From contig NZ_JAPLAI010000035.1 of NCBI RefSeq assembly GCF_026393345.1, positions 1 to 64,000 on the forward strand: DNA of 64,000 bases, given 5' to 3'. The translations under genes were made by a program, and so were the position numbers. Within the stretch, counting starts at the first letter, position 1, and the number at the start of each line of letters is the position of its first letter. The stretch is from Microbacterium sp. GTDB taxonomy: Bacteria > Actinomycetota > Actinomycetes > Actinomycetales > Microbacteriaceae. The notes beneath the pieces were generated by a model. That model was given only the letters and a program-made list of their open reading frames with translations. It ran no database searches and was not told the origin of the DNA. This document shows positions 48,401-58,457 of the stretch, in pieces.

Positions 48401-49030
48401 TCACCACGGCTCGTCGACGCGGGGCGCCAGGCGCAGGACCGCGGCTTTCTCCGTCGGGAAGCAGGCGGTGAACAGCTCCGCGATCCGGGGGTCGGTGTCG
48501 TTGTCGTCGGCCAGGCGCAGGCCGATGACCGTGTTCAGCATCATCCCCTCGGCGAGGAAGGCGTGGGCGCGCTCCGGGGTGAACCCGTGCTCGCGGAGGT
48601 ACTGCCACACCCGGGCGTAGCCGTCGCGGGCGCGGGGCCCGATGACGGGATGGGCGCCGAGGAGGAACGCGTGCGACAGAGTCTGGTGGAGCCCGCGCAC
48701 CTGCAGCAGATCGATGTAGCTGCGGCCGATACGGTGCTCGAGGCGCTCATCCTCGCCCGCGTCGAGCGGCGCCTCGAGCGCGGTGTCGAAGGCGGCCAGC
48801 ATGCGGGCGAGCGCCTCCTCGATGGCCGCGAGGAACAGATTCTCCTTCGAGCCGAACAGTCGGACGACGTACGGCTGCGACACCTCGGCGGCACGGGCGA
48901 CATCGTCGGTGGTCGTGCCGACGTAGCCCTTCGCTCCGAACACGGAGAGGGCTGCGAGCACGATCTGCGCGCGTCGCTCCTCGGAGCTCAGCCGGGCCTT
49001 CGGAGTCGCTGTCGTGGTCACGCTTGACAT
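48401..49030 (-). CDS. TetR-family repressor of the adjacent MFS pump
   Basis: This is a 209-aa one-component repressor. The HTH lies near residues 38-58 (GTTTDDVARAAEVSQPYVVRLFG) after a helix with RRAQIVLAALSVFGAKGYV. The rest is the ligand-binding helical domain. It is divergent from the MFS efflux gene. The ATG at 49030 directly abuts an operator copy and has no ribosome-binding site, so the message could be leaderless; a GTG at 49021 is an alternative start. The ligand is probably a pump substrate. Confidence 0.92.
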   Translation of the reverse strand: MSSVTTTATPKARLSSEERRAQIVLAALSVFGAKGYVGTTTDDVARAAEVSQPYVVRLFGSKENLFLAAIEEALARMLAAFDTALEAPLDAGEDERLEHRIGRSYIDLLQVRGLHQTLSHAFLLGAHPVIGPRARDGYARVWQYLREHGFTPERAHAFLAEGMMLNTVIGLRLADDNDTDPRIAELFTACFPTEKAAVLRLAPRVDEPW

Positions 49031-49081
49031 GTTATCAGTCGATTACTACAGTGTCGGGAGACTTAGTAATCATTCGATTAC
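49024..49081 (+). promoter_or_regulatory. MFS promoter with two TetR-type operators
   Basis: A near-consensus promoter reads TTGACA (49024-49029), a 17-base spacer, then TACAGT (49047-49052), toward the MFS gene. GTTATC-AGTC-GATTAC (49031-49046) fills the spacer and GTAATC-ATTC-GATTAC (49066-49081), a perfect 6-bp inverted repeat with a 4-base spacer, lies just past the expected start of transcription. The two sites are 35 bases apart. Repressor binding at both would block transcription. Confidence 0.78.
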
Positions 49082-49096
49082 AACGAAGGAGCATCG

Positions 49097-50548
49097 GTGT
49101 CCCTCTCCCCCACTACCCGCAGGCCGTTCGGCCTCGTGGTGGCCGCCGCATCCGTCCCGATGTTCATGGCGACCCTCGACAACCTCGTCATGACCAACGC
49201 CCTGCCCGTGCTGCACGCCGACCTCGGCGCATCCGTGGCCGAGCTGCAGTGGTTCGTCAACGCGTACACGCTGGCGTTCGCCTCGACGATCCTCATCGCC
49301 GCCGCTCTCGGCGACCGCTTCGGGCGCCGGACGGTGTTCCTCATCGGCATCGCCGTGTTCGGGCTCGGGTCCGTCCTCGCCGCCCTCAGCACCGACCCGA
49401 CGCAGCTGATCATCGCCCGCGCCGTGCAGGGCTTCGGGGGCGCCGGGGTCATGCCGCTGTCGCTCGCACTCATCTCCGGCCAGGTGGCGCCCGAGCGACG
49501 CCCCGTCGCCATCGGCCTGTGGGGCGGGATCTCCGGCCTCGGCGTCGCAGTGGGTCCGCTCGTCGGCGGCGCGGTCATGGAGGGCTGGAACTGGCAGGCC
49601 ATCTTCTGGATCAACGTGCCGGTCGCGATCCTCGCGATCCCGCTGGCCCTCTTCGCCCTGTCCAACGACCGGGGCGCCCGTGGCCGGATCGACGTGCTGG
49701 GCGCGGCACTCGCGGGGCTCGGCGTCCTCACCCTGGTGCACGCGATCGTCCGCGGTAACGACGACGGCTGGGGATCTGTCGGTGTCATCGCCGAGATCGC
49801 CGCGGGGGTGGTGCTCGTGGCCGCGTTCCTCGTCCGCCAGGCGCGCGGTCGCTCGCCGCTCATGCCGCTGCGCCTCTTCCGTGATCGCTCCTTCACGCTG
49901 ACCAACGTCGTGGGCTTCGCGTTCAGCTTCGGCACGTTCGGATCGATCTTCCTGCTCATCCAGTACATGCAGGTCGTGCAGGGATCGACGCCGCTCGAGG
50001 CCGCGCTGCAGACGACGCCGTGGACGATCGCGCCCATGTTCGTCGCCCCGCTCGCCGGACTCCTCGCCGGTCGCGTCGGGACCCGCGCACTCATGGTGAC
50101 GGGACTGCTGCTGCAGGGCGTCGCCCTCGGCTGGATCGCGGTGATCATGTCGGTGACGCTCGACTACGCCGCGCTCGTCGCGCCGTTCCTCATGGCGGGC
50201 GTCGGCATGGGTCTCGTGTTCGCGCCCTCCGCGACCGCGCTGCTCGCCACGCTCGGGATGATCGACCACGCGAAGGCATCCGGCGTCAACTCGACGCTGC
50301 GGGAGATCGGCATCGCCCTCGGCACCGCCGTCATGACCGCCGTGTTCCTCGGCGCCGGTGGCGAGCTGCTGCCGGACCGGTACGTGGATGCGGCCCGCCC
50401 CGCGGTCCTCGTGGGAGCAGCGGTGCTGATCGTCGCCGCAGTCGCTGCGCTGTGGCTGCCCGCGGGGCGATCACCCCGTGCGGCTACGACGCCTCCGGCT
50501 GCTGACGCCCGAGCCGACGCCGAGCCCGAGCCCGCAGCAACCGTGTGA
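49097..50548 (+). CDS. MFS multidrug efflux transporter (DHA2/EmrB-QacA type)
   Basis: The 483-aa transporter of the 14-helix drug:proton antiporter group has motif A as ALGDRFGRRTVFLIG, motif C-like ISGLGVAVGPLVGGAVMEGWNWQAIFWINVPVAI and motif D1-like FMATLDNLVMTNALPVL. Start GTG 49097 with a GAAGGAG site. It probably exports toxic small molecules and is induced when the TetR protein binds ligand. Its 3' end overlaps the convergent TMEM175 gene by 65 bases. Confidence 0.93.
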   Translation: MSLSPTTRRPFGLVVAAASVPMFMATLDNLVMTNALPVLHADLGASVAELQWFVNAYTLAFASTILIAAALGDRFGRRTVFLIGIAVFGLGSVLAALSTDPTQLIIARAVQGFGGAGVMPLSLALISGQVAPERRPVAIGLWGGISGLGVAVGPLVGGAVMEGWNWQAIFWINVPVAILAIPLALFALSNDRGARGRIDVLGAALAGLGVLTLVHAIVRGNDDGWGSVGVIAEIAAGVVLVAAFLVRQARGRSPLMPLRLFRDRSFTLTNVVGFAFSFGTFGSIFLLIQYMQVVQGSTPLEAALQTTPWTIAPMFVAPLAGLLAGRVGTRALMVTGLLLQGVALGWIAVIMSVTLDYAALVAPFLMAGVGMGLVFAPSATALLATLGMIDHAKASGVNSTLREIGIALGTAVMTAVFLGAGGELLPDRYVDAARPAVLVGAAVLIVAAVAALWLPAGRSPRAATTPPAADARADAEPEPAATV

Positions 50549-51134
50549 GCGGCCCGTTCAAGACGAACGCGACGAAGCCCCACGACCCCACCCAGGGCGA
50601 GGCGATCATGGCGAGCGCGGCGCAGATGATCGCGGCGAGCCCGTCCATCCCCTCGATCGAGCGCTCGCCCTGGTCGCCCTCGCGCATGAGGTGGCCGTTC
50701 CCGGACGCCGCCCATCGCCAGGACAGGTGCCCCGCGAGCGCCGCGAGGAAGAAGTTGATGGGCATCAGCATCCGTCCCGCGGAGAAGTCGGAGTACTCCG
50801 CGGTGAGGATGGTCGTGAACGGCATGAGCACGATGAACAGCAACCGCAGGTTGTTCAGCCACAGCAGGACGGCGTCGACCCGGACGATCTCGCGGAACTG
50901 CCGCAGGTGGATCACCCACAGGCCGCTCAGCAGCACGAAGCTCACCGCGAACGCGATGAGGTTGTCGCCGAGCGCCGCCAGCGCGTGCCACATCTCGGCG
51001 TCGGTCCGGATGCGGCCGATCCCGCTGGCCGTGAGATCGAGGACGAGCAGGGTCGCCGCGATCGCGAAGACGCCGTCGGTGTACGCCTCGGTGCGGGACA
51101 CACCCAGCGTCGCGTCGGGCTTCGGCGAGCGCAT
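50484..51134 (-). CDS. TMEM175-family potassium channel (DUF1211)
   Basis: The 216-aa membrane protein has about six helices and the diagnostic R-T-E-A-Y-T-DGVFAIAATLLVLDL near residues 13-34, the filter-like motif of prokaryotic TMEM175 channels. It should let K+ pass. The ATG at 51134 (MRSPKPDATLG) is chosen; the ORF-track start reads through the CGG repeat as a poly-Ala run and is unlikely. It is convergent and overlapping with the MFS gene. Confidence 0.88.
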   Translation of the reverse strand: MRSPKPDATLGVSRTEAYTDGVFAIAATLLVLDLTASGIGRIRTDAEMWHALAALGDNLIAFAVSFVLLSGLWVIHLRQFREIVRVDAVLLWLNNLRLLFIVLMPFTTILTAEYSDFSAGRMLMPINFFLAALAGHLSWRWAASGNGHLMREGDQGERSIEGMDGLAAIICAALAMIASPWVGSWGFVAFVLNGPLTRLLRARARRRLGRQQPEAS

Positions 51135-51214
51135 CACACGCTCACTGTAGCGACGCGCGCCCCGCGTCCGCAGGGTCGGCGGCGAAGCCAGCGCGCTGCC
51201 GCGCACGGCAGCAG

Positions 51215-51242
51215 CGGCGGCGGCGGCGGCGGCGGCGGCGGC
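51215..51242. repeat. CGG trinucleotide repeat
   Basis: About nine uninterrupted CGG units lie 80 bases upstream of the TMEM175 start. Such tracts can slip and change length. It directly adjoins the first palindromic repeat cluster. Confidence 0.85.
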
Positions 51243-51244
51243 AT

Positions 51245-51313
51245 GAAGTTCGCAGAATCGCTCGAACTTCGCAGCATCCACCCGAAATCCTGCGAACTTC
51301 GCGCGATTCTGCG
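51245..51313. repeat. Palindromic repeat cluster A (REP-like)
   Basis: Two inverted copies of a motif lie here: GAAGTTCGCAGAATCGCTCGAACTTCGCAG split across 51245-51274, and TGCGAACTTCGCGCGATTC at 51291 onward. The second copy is identical, reverse-complemented, to a copy in cluster B 1.1 kb away. They flank the DUF559 gene on its 3' side and look like a small interspersed palindromic element. Confidence 0.7.
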
Positions 51314-51341
51314 GAGATGATGCCGCACCGCCGAGCGTGCT

Positions 51342-52205
51342 TTACCGTGCGAGGTGGAGGCCGGCGGCAACGGCCCGGCGGATCACCGCCGCCACTGCGG
51401 GCCAGTCATGCACCACCTGGGCATAGCTGAAACGCAGCACCGTGTACCCCCGCAACCGGAGCTCGGCGTCATGGGCGATGTCTCTGGTGCGTTGGGCGCT
51501 GTCCGAGTGGAATTCGTAGCCGTCGATCTGGACCACGAGCCGATCACCGATCACGAGGTCAACGGGCCGGCCGGCGAGTGTGACCTGCTGGCGCACCTGC
51601 AGCCCCCAGCGCCGCAGCGGTACCACGACCAACGTCTCGAGGCCGGAGTCGGACAGACCGCCGACGGCCTGGGCGAGCTCGCGGGCCGCGCGCGTACCCC
51701 AGCGCACGGAGCGGAGGTACTCGGCAGCAAGCCGTTCGACCCTCGCGGCGGACTCCCACAGCACCAGGGCGGTGTCGAAGGGCTCACACACCGCGATGTG
51801 CGCGAGCGCATCCTCGATGCTCGCCAGGAGCGATCCGAGAGGTACCGGAGCCACCGGCTTCGTCCAGTGGAGCGCGCCGTCCCAGCCGGCGGGCGTCCGC
51901 GCCGAACCGGATCCGGGGGTCATATGCAGATGCACGGCCCCGAGCGCGGATGCGGGGATCCACCAGGCCCGCCGGCGCGCGAGCGTCGTGCACGAGACCC
52001 TGCCGCCCGCCCGGGCTGCGGCGACCAGGTCCGGCGCCGCCGCGGGGAGGGCGACCCAGGCGCGACGGATCATCTCGGCCGGACCGTCGCGCACGAAGGA
52101 CCGCAGCAGCGAGGTCCCGAATCCCGCCTGCCGTACCTCGTCCCGGTGGGCGATGGACCCGTGCGACACGAGCCAGTCGTAGAGTTCCGCTCCGCTGCGT
52201 TGCAT
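51342..52205 (-). CDS. AbiEi-like HTH / DUF559 nuclease-fold protein
   Basis: The 287-aa protein has an N-terminal winged-helix-like part (AELYDWLVSHGSIAHRDEVRQAGFG) resembling AbiEi-type antitoxin domains, and a C-terminal DUF559/Vsr-like PD-(D/E)XK part (VDLVIGDRLVVQIDGYEFHSD, then ELRLRGYTVLRFSYAQVVHDW). Such proteins are frequent in actinobacteria and their role is not settled. The start is ATG 52205. No partner toxin gene is adjacent. It lies alone between two palindromic repeat clusters, so it may be in a mobile or exchangeable spot. Confidence 0.8.
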   Translation of the reverse strand: MQRSGAELYDWLVSHGSIAHRDEVRQAGFGTSLLRSFVRDGPAEMIRRAWVALPAAAPDLVAAARAGGRVSCTTLARRRAWWIPASALGAVHLHMTPGSGSARTPAGWDGALHWTKPVAPVPLGSLLASIEDALAHIAVCEPFDTALVLWESAARVERLAAEYLRSVRWGTRAARELAQAVGGLSDSGLETLVVVPLRRWGLQVRQQVTLAGRPVDLVIGDRLVVQIDGYEFHSDSAQRTRDIAHDAELRLRGYTVLRFSYAQVVHDWPAVAAVIRRAVAAGLHLAR

Positions 52206-52413
52206 TCCGGAATCGTGCTGCCATCGCCGACCGCTGCGAGCCGGCGACCATGAATCGGTGCGCAACGGCGCCCGACCGCATCCCTGGGGAGGAACGAACG
52301 CATCCGTCCGCCCCGATGCGTCACGCCCGAAGCTCTGAGCCGTCCGGCGCATGAACCGCGCGGACGCGGACACGAACCGCGGAATGCAACCGCGGGATGC
52401 GGGTCACAAACGT

Positions 52414-52482
52414 CGCAGAATCGCGCGAAGTTCGCAGAGATCAGCCCACATAGTGCGAAGTTCGCGCGATTCTGCGAAGTTC
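52414..52482. repeat. Palindromic repeat cluster B (REP-like)
   Basis: Two inverted copies of the same motif as cluster A: CGCAGAATCGCGCGAAGTTCGCAG (52414-52437) and TGCGAAGTTCGCGCGATTCT followed by GCGAAGTTC (52454-52482). It lies 19 bases before the guaB stop codon and may also serve as its terminator. The rest of the 295-base gap (52206-52500) holds no gene. Confidence 0.72.
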
Positions 52483-52500
52483 AGGAACCGCCGCCCGGGC

Positions 52501-54072
<1,572 letters not shown>

Positions 54073-54222
54073 TTATCGTAATTCGTTGCGAAGCGGAATC
54101 ATTCCCGCCGAGGTGTCCCGGGAGTTGCGCGGTGGTAACACAGGGGCAACAATCGCTGGGTACCGTGCAGTGTCGCCGAACCCACCCGGATTTTTGGCGC
54201 TCGTCCCTAGTTGGAGGTGTCA

Positions 54223-55542
54223 GTGGCGATCACTCGGATATCGCACGCCGACAGGTTGCCGTCCCGCGCTCTTGCGTCTGTGCTCACCGGATTGTTCGCC
54301 ATCGCGCTGGTGTTCGGCATGGCCAGTCCCGCCGCGGCCGACACCGATGACGGCGAGGATTATCCCTTCGCCATCTCGGGGAACGTCCGCGCCGCCGGCG
54401 AGCCCATCGCGGGTGCGACCATCACCGTGACGGGTGAGGATTTCACCAACGAGACCGAGACCGAGAAGAACGGCAGCTTCCGGGTGGGCGTACCCACCAA
54501 GGAGGGCACCTGGACCATCGAGCTCGACAAGGACAGCCTCCCGAAGGACGTGACCGTCCCGGATGACTTCGTCTTCGAAGAGGAGGTGGAGTTCGGCGCG
54601 ACGAGCACGGTCACCCGGAACTTCACCCTCGGCGCCGCGGAGCGCACCACGACGAGCTTCTGGGATCAGTTGCTCTCGCGGTCGGTGAACGGCCTCAACT
54701 TCGGCCTCATGCTCGCCCTCGCCGCGATCGGCCTGTCGCTCGTGTTCGGTACGACCGGGCTCTCCAACTTCGCCCACGGCGAGATGGTGACCTTCGGGGC
54801 CCTCACCGCCCTGCTCTTCTCCGCCGGCCTCGGGCTGCCGATCTGGATCGCGATCCCCCTCGCGGTGATCCTGTCGGCCCTGTTCGGGCTCGGCATGGAT
54901 GCGGGCATCTGGCGCCCGCTCCGACGAAAAGGCATCGGCACGGTCCAGCTGATGATCGTCTCGATCGGTCTGTCGCTGGCCCTCCGGTACGTCTTCCAGA
55001 TGATCATCGGCGGCGGGACCCAGCAGCTCCCGGGCGGGTCGACCACCATCATCCCGGGGCTCGGCCCCATCCGGCTCACCGTCACCGATGTCGTGTCGAT
55101 GGCGATCTCGATCGTGGTGATCGCCGCCTTCGCCTGGTGGCTGATGCGCACCCGGATCGGTCGCGCCACCCGCGCGGTCTCCGACAACCCGTCGCTCGCC
55201 GCGGCCAGCGGAATCGACGTCGACGCGGTGGTCCGGGTCGTGTGGGTGGTCGCCGCAGCCCTCGCCGGGCTCTCCGGGGTGCTGTGGGCGTACTTCCGCC
55301 CCGGTATCAAGTGGGACATGGGTACCAGCGTCCTGCTGCTCATGTTCGCCGCGGTCACCCTGGGTGGCCTCGGCACCGCCTTCGGCGCCCTCGTCGGGTC
55401 GATCATCGTGGGCATGCTCGTCGAGGTGTCGACGCTCTGGATCCCCTCCGACCTCAAGTACGTCGGCGCGCTGGTCGTGCTGATCGTCATCCTCCTGTTC
55501 CGTCCGCAGGGCATCCTCGGACGCCGAGAGAGAATCGGATAG
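54223..55542 (+). CDS. livH: Branched-chain amino acid ABC permease (LivH type) with N-terminal extracytoplasmic domain
   Basis: This 439-aa protein has an unusual fusion. Residues 1-41 form a signal peptide ending in ASPAAAD. Residues about 45-130 look like a carboxypeptidase-regulatory/CnaB-type beta-sandwich (ISGNVRAAGEPIAGATITVTGE). From about residue 150 it is a typical LivH permease with NFGLMLALAAIGLSLVFGTTGLSNFAHGEM and the C-terminal FRPQGILGRRERIG. The start is GTG 54223, preceded by GGAGG; a TTG at 54211 is less likely. It is the first gene of livHMGF. No LivK-type binding protein is in the window. Confidence 0.9.
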   Translation: MAITRISHADRLPSRALASVLTGLFAIALVFGMASPAAADTDDGEDYPFAISGNVRAAGEPIAGATITVTGEDFTNETETEKNGSFRVGVPTKEGTWTIELDKDSLPKDVTVPDDFVFEEEVEFGATSTVTRNFTLGAAERTTTSFWDQLLSRSVNGLNFGLMLALAAIGLSLVFGTTGLSNFAHGEMVTFGALTALLFSAGLGLPIWIAIPLAVILSALFGLGMDAGIWRPLRRKGIGTVQLMIVSIGLSLALRYVFQMIIGGGTQQLPGGSTTIIPGLGPIRLTVTDVVSMAISIVVIAAFAWWLMRTRIGRATRAVSDNPSLAAASGIDVDAVVRVVWVVAAALAGLSGVLWAYFRPGIKWDMGTSVLLLMFAAVTLGGLGTAFGALVGSIIVGMLVEVSTLWIPSDLKYVGALVVLIVILLFRPQGILGRRERIG

Positions 55543-55546
55543 CCAC

Positions 55547-56527
55547 GTGAACATCGTTCAGATCCTCTCCAACACACTGGCGCAGATCCTCGCGCCGGCC
55601 ACGCTCGGCTACGTCCTCGCGGCGATCGGCCTGTCGGTGCACTTCGGCTTCGCGGGCCTGCTCAACATGGGTGTCGCGGGCTTCATGGCCATCGGCGCCT
55701 ACGGCTTCGCGATCTCGATCCTGACCTTCGGGCTGCCCTGGCCGTTGGCGGCACTGCTCGGCCTGGTGGCCGCGGTGATCTTCGCGCTGATCATGGGCAT
55801 CCCGACGCTGCGGCTGCGCGGCGACTACCTGGCGATCGTCACGATCGCCGCCGCCGAGGTGCTGCGCCTGCTGTTCCTCACCTCCGCGTTCCGCAACTAC
55901 ACCGGCTCGGCCGACGGCCTCTCCGGGTTCCAGGCCGGCTTCCGTGCCAGCAACCCGCTGCCGCCCGGGAAGTTCGGGTTCGGACCGTGGACCTACCAGT
56001 CCGACCAGTGGTGGGTCATCATCGTCGGCGCGATCACGATCGCCATCGCGGTCACCATCGTGTGGCTGCTGATGCGAAGCCCGTGGGGTCGCGTCATCCG
56101 CGGCATCCGCGAGGACGAGGATGCGGTGCGCTCCCTCGGCAAGAACGTCTTCGCCTTCAAGATGCAGGCGCTGATCTTCGGCGGCGTGCTCATCGCCGCC
56201 GGTGGCATCGTCACCGCGATGGGCACCAACGTGAACCCGAACGTGTACGTCACCTCGCAGACGTTCTACGTGTGGACGGCGCTCCTCCTCGGCGGGGCGG
56301 CGACCATCTTCGGCCCCGTGCTGGGCGCTGTACTGTTCTGGGTCGTCCGCGCCTTCCTGTCCAACCTCCTGCCGGCGCTCGTCAGCATCGGATGGTTGCC
56401 GTTCCTCACCACCGAGCAGAGCCAGATGCTCGTGTTCGTGCTCGTGGGTGTCGCCCTGATGCTCCTGGTGATCTTCCGCCCGCAGGGCATCCTCGGCAGC
56501 AAGAAGGAGTTGACCTTTGTCCGCTGA
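55547..56527 (+). CDS. livM: Branched-chain amino acid ABC permease (LivM type)
   Basis: The 326-aa permease has the LivM pattern: IGLSVHFGFAGLLNMGVAGFMAIGAY, PTLRLRGDYLAIVTIAAAEVLRLLFL and the cytoplasmic SPWGRVIRGIREDEDAVRSLGKNVFAFK. The start is GTG at 55547, 5 bases after livH. Its stop lies inside the livG start region. It forms the membrane channel with LivH for branched-chain amino acids or related amides. Confidence 0.94.
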   Translation: MNIVQILSNTLAQILAPATLGYVLAAIGLSVHFGFAGLLNMGVAGFMAIGAYGFAISILTFGLPWPLAALLGLVAAVIFALIMGIPTLRLRGDYLAIVTIAAAEVLRLLFLTSAFRNYTGSADGLSGFQAGFRASNPLPPGKFGFGPWTYQSDQWWVIIVGAITIAIAVTIVWLLMRSPWGRVIRGIREDEDAVRSLGKNVFAFKMQALIFGGVLIAAGGIVTAMGTNVNPNVYVTSQTFYVWTALLLGGAATIFGPVLGAVLFWVVRAFLSNLLPALVSIGWLPFLTTEQSQMLVFVLVGVALMLLVIFRPQGILGSKKELTFVR

Positions 56528-57509
56528 CGTCTCTCCCCCCACCCCACGCCCGAAGACCACCGGCCTGCACAAGGGCGAGATCCGCCCCGGTGTGGAGAAG
56601 GTGGACCCGGTCATCGTCGTCGACGGTGTGCGGCGCGTCTTCGGCGGCCTCACCGCCGTCGACGTCGAGCACCTGGAGATCCCCCGCAACGCCATCACGG
56701 CGCTCATCGGACCGAACGGTGCCGGCAAGACCACGCTGTTCAACCTGCTCACCGGGTTCGACAAGCCGAACGAGGGGTCCTGGTCGTTCGACGGCACCAA
56801 CCTCGCCGGCATCCCCGCGTACAAGGCCGCCCGGATGGGTCAGGTGCGCACGTTCCAGCTGACCAAGTCCCTGGGCCTGCTGACGGTGCTCGAGAACATG
56901 AAGCTCGGTGCGACCGGGCAGACCGGCGAGGGCTTCTGGGCCGGGGCGTTCCCGTTCCTCTGGCGCAAGCAGGAGACCCGCATCGAGGCGAAGGCGCGGG
57001 AGCTGCTCGCGCGCTTCAAGCTCGACACCAAGGAGAAGGACTTCGCGGCCTCCCTCTCCGGCGGTCAGCGGAAGCTCCTCGAGATGGCTCGCGCCCTGAT
57101 GAGCGACCCCACGCTGGTCATGCTCGACGAGCCGATGGCCGGGGTCAACCCGGCGCTGACGCAGTCGCTCCTCGACCACATCCTCGACCTCAAGGACCTC
57201 GGCATGACGGTCCTGTTCGTCGAGCACGACATGCACATGGTCCGCCACATCGCGGACTGGGTGATCGTGATGGCGGAGGGCAAAGTCGTCGCCGAGGGAC
57301 CGCCCGCATCCGTCATGCAGGACCCCGCCGTCATCGACGCGTACCTGGGTGCGCATCAGGACGTCGACCTCGGGGTGGTCACCGGCCGCCACCAGGGCAC
57401 CCTGACCGCCGAGGCCGAGGAGCTCGTCGCCACGGCGCGGGAGCTCGACGAGGCCATCGACGCGGATATCGCGGCCGAGGCCCACACCGACAGGGAGGCC
57501 GACAAATGA
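56517..57509 (+). CDS. livG: Branched-chain amino acid ABC transporter ATP-binding protein (LivG type)
   Basis: The 330-aa ATPase has Walker A (IGPNGAGKTTLFN), signature LSGGQRKLLEMARAL, Walker B (LVMLDEPMAGVNP) and the switch His (LFVEHDMHMV). The start is a TTG at 56517 overlapping the end of livM, with AAGGAG upstream. N- and C-terminal extensions (first 30 and last 60 residues, the latter Glu/Ala-rich) make it longer than the usual 250-260 aa. Confidence 0.94.
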   Translation: MSADVSPPTPRPKTTGLHKGEIRPGVEKVDPVIVVDGVRRVFGGLTAVDVEHLEIPRNAITALIGPNGAGKTTLFNLLTGFDKPNEGSWSFDGTNLAGIPAYKAARMGQVRTFQLTKSLGLLTVLENMKLGATGQTGEGFWAGAFPFLWRKQETRIEAKARELLARFKLDTKEKDFAASLSGGQRKLLEMARALMSDPTLVMLDEPMAGVNPALTQSLLDHILDLKDLGMTVLFVEHDMHMVRHIADWVIVMAEGKVVAEGPPASVMQDPAVIDAYLGAHQDVDLGVVTGRHQGTLTAEAEELVATARELDEAIDADIAAEAHTDREADK

Positions 57510-58276
57510 GCGACACGGTCCAGTCCGCCGCATCCCCCGCCGCCACCGCGCCGGCCCCGCAGAACGTCGTCGAGGTGCGGAACATCACCGCCGGGTATCT
57601 GCCCGGCGTGAACATCCTCACCGACGCGAACCTCACGGCCGCCAAGGGTGAGCTGATCGGCATCATCGGCCCGAACGGTGCCGGCAAGTCGACGATGCTG
57701 AAGGCGATCTTCGGTCAGGTGAAGGTGCGGTCGGGCGAGGTCATCCTGAACGGCGAGGACATCACGGGCCTACGCGCCAACAAGCTCGTCGCCAAGGGCG
57801 TCGGGTTTGTGCCGCAGACGAACAACGTGTTCCCGAGCCTCACGATCGCCGAGAACCTGCAGATGGGCGCCTACCAGCGTCCGAAGTCGTACGCGGAGCG
57901 GGTCGATTTCATCACCTCGATCTTCCCCGACCTGGGCAAGCGCCTCGGTCAGCGGGCCGGTTCGCTTTCCGGCGGCGAGCGGCAGATGGTCGCCATGGGC
58001 CGCGCGCTCATGATGGACCCGCACGTGCTGCTGCTCGACGAGCCGAGCGCGGGCCTCTCCCCCTCACGGCAGGATGAGGCCTTCCTCCGCGTCTCGGAGA
58101 TCAACAAGGCGGGTGTGACCACGATCATGGTGGAGCAGAACGCCCGCCGCTGCCTGCAGATCTGCGACCGCGGCTACGTGCTCGACCAGGGTCACGACGC
58201 CTACACCGGCACGGGACGCGAGCTCCTGAACGACCCCAAGGTCATCGGTCTCTACCTCGGCACGCTCGGCACCTGA
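57506..58276 (+). CDS. livF: Branched-chain amino acid ABC transporter ATP-binding protein (LivF type)
   Basis: The 256-aa ATPase has Walker A (IGPNGAGKSTMLK), signature LSGGERQMVAMGRAL, Walker B (VLLLDEPSAGLSP) and the switch region TIMVEQNARR typical of LivF. It overlaps livG by ATGA and ends the operon before a strong terminator hairpin. Confidence 0.95.
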   Translation: MSDTVQSAASPAATAPAPQNVVEVRNITAGYLPGVNILTDANLTAAKGELIGIIGPNGAGKSTMLKAIFGQVKVRSGEVILNGEDITGLRANKLVAKGVGFVPQTNNVFPSLTIAENLQMGAYQRPKSYAERVDFITSIFPDLGKRLGQRAGSLSGGERQMVAMGRALMMDPHVLLLDEPSAGLSPSRQDEAFLRVSEINKAGVTTIMVEQNARRCLQICDRGYVLDQGHDAYTGTGRELLNDPKVIGLYLGTLGT

Positions 58277-58286
58277 GAGGTGACGG

Positions 58287-58324
58287 GAAAGGGCCCCGCA
58301 GCGTGTGCTGTCGGGGCCCCTTTC
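58287..58324 (+). terminator. livHMGF terminator
   Basis: GAAAGGGCCCCG pairs with CGGGGCCCCTTTC over 12 bp with one bulged C, ending in TTTC just 11 bases past the livF stop. It fits a rho-independent terminator. Confidence 0.8.
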
Positions 58325-58457
58325 GCGTGTCTGCATCCCTGGGGGTGCCGGATGCGGGGTAGCGCAGCCGCATCCGGGGATAACGTCCGTCCGCTCTCGG
58401 TTCCGCCCGAACCCGCCCCTACACGGGCGACGACCGCGGGAGGGAACCCTGCACACG

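Noticed and set aside
51135-51281. N-terminal extension of TMEM175 with a poly-Ala run
   Set aside because: The run is the CGG repeat translated; the channel motif begins soon after the ATG at 51134.
51342-52205. Complete AbiE-type toxin-antitoxin system
   Set aside because: Only an AbiEi-like N-terminal part is present; no AbiEii nucleotidyltransferase gene is adjacent.
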